Assembly: GCF_905475345.1 (NCBI RefSeq)
Contig: NC_066602.1
Span: forward strand, 4,362,814-4,426,813
Origin: Vespula vulgaris
Taxonomy: Eukaryota > Arthropoda > Insecta > Hymenoptera > Vespidae
Length of the DNA: 64,000 nucleotides
Direction: 5' to 3'
Shown: positions 62,901-64,000 of the stretch, piece after piece
How the letters are laid out: each line of letters opens with the position of its first letter
How positions within the stretch are numbered: the stretch's first letter is position 1
Position numbers and translations under genes: made by a program
The notes under the pieces: model-generated
The model's database searches: none
What the model was told of the DNA's origin: nothing
Seen by the model: only the letters and a program-made list of their open reading frames with translations

Positions 62901-63312
62901 CGTGTATATGAGTAAAGAAAAGTGAAATCTAGGAGAGAAGAGAAATATATATAAATAGAGAAAAGAGAGGGAGAAAGAGAGACGTTTCGAAGAGTCTCTC
63001 GTTAAAATGAAAGTCTCTCTTTTAGAGACCAAGACAGAGTTTATATGTTTATATTGCAATTGCAGCAAGTAGCAACACCTACGGTCGTTAAGAAAATTCT
63101 ACGAATGAAACAGGAACAGCCGACGATGTTTGCCTGGGAAATACGTGAACAACTTGCTAGACAAGGAGCTTGCGATCCACAAAGCTTACCTTCCGTTTCA
63201 TCGGTTAACCGAATTCTCAGGGGTGGTGGACTGCACACGGATCATCCTGGAATCGAAGGGAGCTCATCCACTGGATATGCTTCGCAAATCTCTTCCAATG
63301 TTGCTTCCAGAG
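53566..63312 (+). CDS. Poxn: Pox neuro (paired-box transcription factor), first three visible exons; 3' part beyond the window
   Basis: Nuclear DNA-binding factor of the Pax family; in Drosophila Pox neuro specifies poly-innervated (chemosensory) sense organs. Exons: 53566-53606 (28 nt of 5' UTR, start ATG 53594 in good context ACCATG), 56818-57038 and 63066-63312, all GT/AG. The first join completes a Gly codon, giving MPHTGQAGVNQLGGVF. The visible 160 residues hold a full paired domain (about 5-132). PAI subdomain: GVNQLGGVFVNGRPLPD, VRPCDISRQLLVSHGCVSKI, with linker GSIRPGSIGGSKTK. RED subdomain: QVATPTVVKK, MFAWEIREQL, PSVSSVNRIL. The N-terminus, DCVRQR, LLVSHGC and GGSKTKQVATP match Pox neuro better than Pax6/eyeless, Pax2/5/8 or paired/gooseberry as I recall them. 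The intron between PAI and RED is 6027 bp. No homeodomain is seen, and Pox neuro lacks one. The last donor (AGAG|GTACAT, phase 1) leads out of the window. Confidence 0.93.
55076..55195. repeat. 20 bp minisatellite, about six units
   Basis: Units of exactly 20 bp starting at 55076, 55096, 55116, 55136, 55156 and 55176 follow the pattern CATACATNNACATTTGACAC. Looser copies continue to about 55320. Confidence 0.9.
55466..55609. repeat. GC-rich repeat island: (AGTGC)7 then (GGTGCC)n
   Basis: Seven perfect AGTGC units (55466-55500) are followed by about 15 hexamers of GGTGCC with GTTGCC, GGTGTC and GATGCC variants (55518-55609). This is the most GC-rich block of the window, and several frames stay open across it only because of the repeat. 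Confidence 0.95.
55826..55867. repeat. (CT)n microsatellite
   Basis: CT run followed by TTTCTCTC. Confidence 0.95.
58251..58282. repeat. (AC)n(GC)n(AC)n alternating tract
   Basis: 32 bp of strict purine/pyrimidine alternation with a GC core of about seven units. Confidence 0.95.
58926..58976. repeat. (CT)n microsatellite
   Basis: CT run with one CCCTC interruption. Confidence 0.95.
59431..59518 (+). ncRNA. tRNA-like Pol III element (possible tRNA-derived SINE or pseudo-tRNA)
   Basis: A perfect internal B box GGTTCGAATCC is at 59483-59493, within a T-arm (TGGG at 59481-59484 pairing CCCA at 59492-59495). Before it lies an anticodon-like hairpin GATTCC-TAAGCA-GGAATC (59462-59479) and a weak A-box-like stretch (TAGAGTAATAAG). 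A run of nine T at 59510-59518 follows the 3' end, as in Pol III termination. The 5' strand of an acceptor stem is not visible, and the anticodon-like loop has six rather than seven bases, so this is not a standard functional tRNA. Confidence 0.5.
59898..59996. repeat. (GA)n with GACA interruptions
   Basis: Nearly 100 bp of purine-rich dinucleotide repeat. Confidence 0.95.
61591..61647. repeat. 57 bp alternating purine-pyrimidine tract (TG)n-(CA)n-(CG)n-(CA)n
   Basis: Strict R/Y alternation over 57 bp. The TG half is complementary to the CA half, so it can also fold back on itself. Confidence 0.95.
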
Positions 63313-64000
63313 GTACATCCCATTTTTTTATCTTTCTTACGATTTTTTAAATACTTTAGGATTTTTCGAGATTTTTTTGAATTTTTTTCTGTTTTATCAT
63401 TCGATGATAATCTTTTAACTAATAAAAGTATTATTATAAAATGTATAAAATTGAAAATCATATTTACATTCTTATCATTTAATAATAATGTTAGATTATA
63501 AACTTGTATGTCATATATGTATTATTTTCAAAAAGTAACATCTCTGTTTTATCATTTGATGATAAATTTTTGACTATAAATCAGCGATTAATAAAAGTAT
63601 TATTTTATTAGAGATATAAAAATAAAAGGATATAGACATACATATATATATTGTGTGTGTGTGTGTGTCAGTTTATTTTTTACCTCCAGGGCTATTATTA
63701 TATTGAAATATTTTTTTATAGATTAATAAGTTTACCTCAATCAACGATCTCTTAAACATCTGTCTCTAACACGAAATCGATCTAAGACTTCATCAAATCC
63801 TCTTTTTTTCTTCTTTCTTTCTCTTTTCTATCTTTAGTTTTTTCCTTTCTTACCCTTTTTCTTTAGCCTCGATTAGTCTCGAAGAAGAAATTTGAAGAAA
63901 GTCGATAGTCAAGAAGAAATTTGGTGAAGACTTTGGTACTCAACGTGATTGACTCGTCAGTCTAAGAACACGCAAACTTCGATAAATCTTCTCTGGTCCG
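63313..64000 (+). other. Start of Pox neuro intron 3 (open at window end)
   Basis: AT-rich, with a short duplicated segment (TCATT.GATGATAA.TTTT.ACT at 63397-63420 and 63552-63575) and (TG)n at 63651-63669. No further exon is recognisable before the window ends. Confidence 0.5.

Larger units (their letters stand above)
57039..63065 (+). other. Pox neuro intron 2
   Basis: This 6.0 kb intron separates the two paired subdomains. It contains (ATA)n at 57283-57313, GA/CT tracts at 57415-57450, 58926-58976, 59898-59996, 60553-60577 and 61287-61310, two alternating purine-pyrimidine tracts, and the tRNA-like element. GC-richer patches at 57500-57710, 59990-60080 and 61130-61500 may be regulatory. 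No independent protein gene is recognised. Confidence 0.6.

Noticed and set aside
1..64000. CRISPR arrays, bacterial operons, prophage or endogenous viral genes
   Set aside because: No regularly spaced repeats with unique spacers, no ribosome-binding-site-led gene strings and no viral polymerase or capsid motifs are seen. The tandem repeats present are simple or diverged eukaryotic repeats.

Overview
This window is arthropod nuclear DNA, most likely from an insect and plausibly a hymenopteran. The genes are spliced with short AT-rich introns and canonical GT/AG borders. The background is AT-rich and crowded with GA/CT and other microsatellites. One promoter pairs a TATA box with an arthropod TCAGT initiator, and small mariner-type inverted-repeat elements are present. 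The species cannot be named from sequence alone.

Left part (1-12.9 kb) is gene-dense. The last 13 exons of an ATM-family checkpoint kinase (FAT domain, PI3K-like kinase domain, FATC) run on the + strand and stop at 4487. Tail to tail with it, on the - strand, is a three-exon gene for the 58-residue zinc-ribbon subunit shared by RNA polymerases I, II and III (Rpb12/RPABC4). Head to head with that is a two-exon gene for proteasome subunit alpha-5. After a 4.5 kb spacer comes a - strand gene for a secreted Val/Pro/Tyr/Lys-repeat protein, probably structural or cuticular, with a recognisable core promoter.

Middle part (12.9-53.5 kb) is a gene desert of about 40 kb in which I find no convincing protein-coding gene. 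It holds dozens of GA/CT tracts, several diverged tandem duplications (largest about 28.8-31.4 kb), at least four short inverted-repeat elements, GC-richer islands that could be regulatory, and two exon-like segments with strong splice donors that could be non-coding first exons of the next gene.

Right part (53.6-64 kb) carries the 5' half of a Pax gene that I identify as Pox neuro. A start-codon exon is followed by two exons that complete a full paired domain (PAI then RED), with introns of 3.2 and 6.0 kb. The gene continues past the window edge. A tRNA-like Pol III element sits in the second intron.

Nothing here is a clearly new system. The observations most worth following are the diverged tandem array, the unclassified inverted-repeat family, the tRNA-like element, the candidate upstream exons of Pox neuro, and the repeat protein with its stop-free antisense frame.
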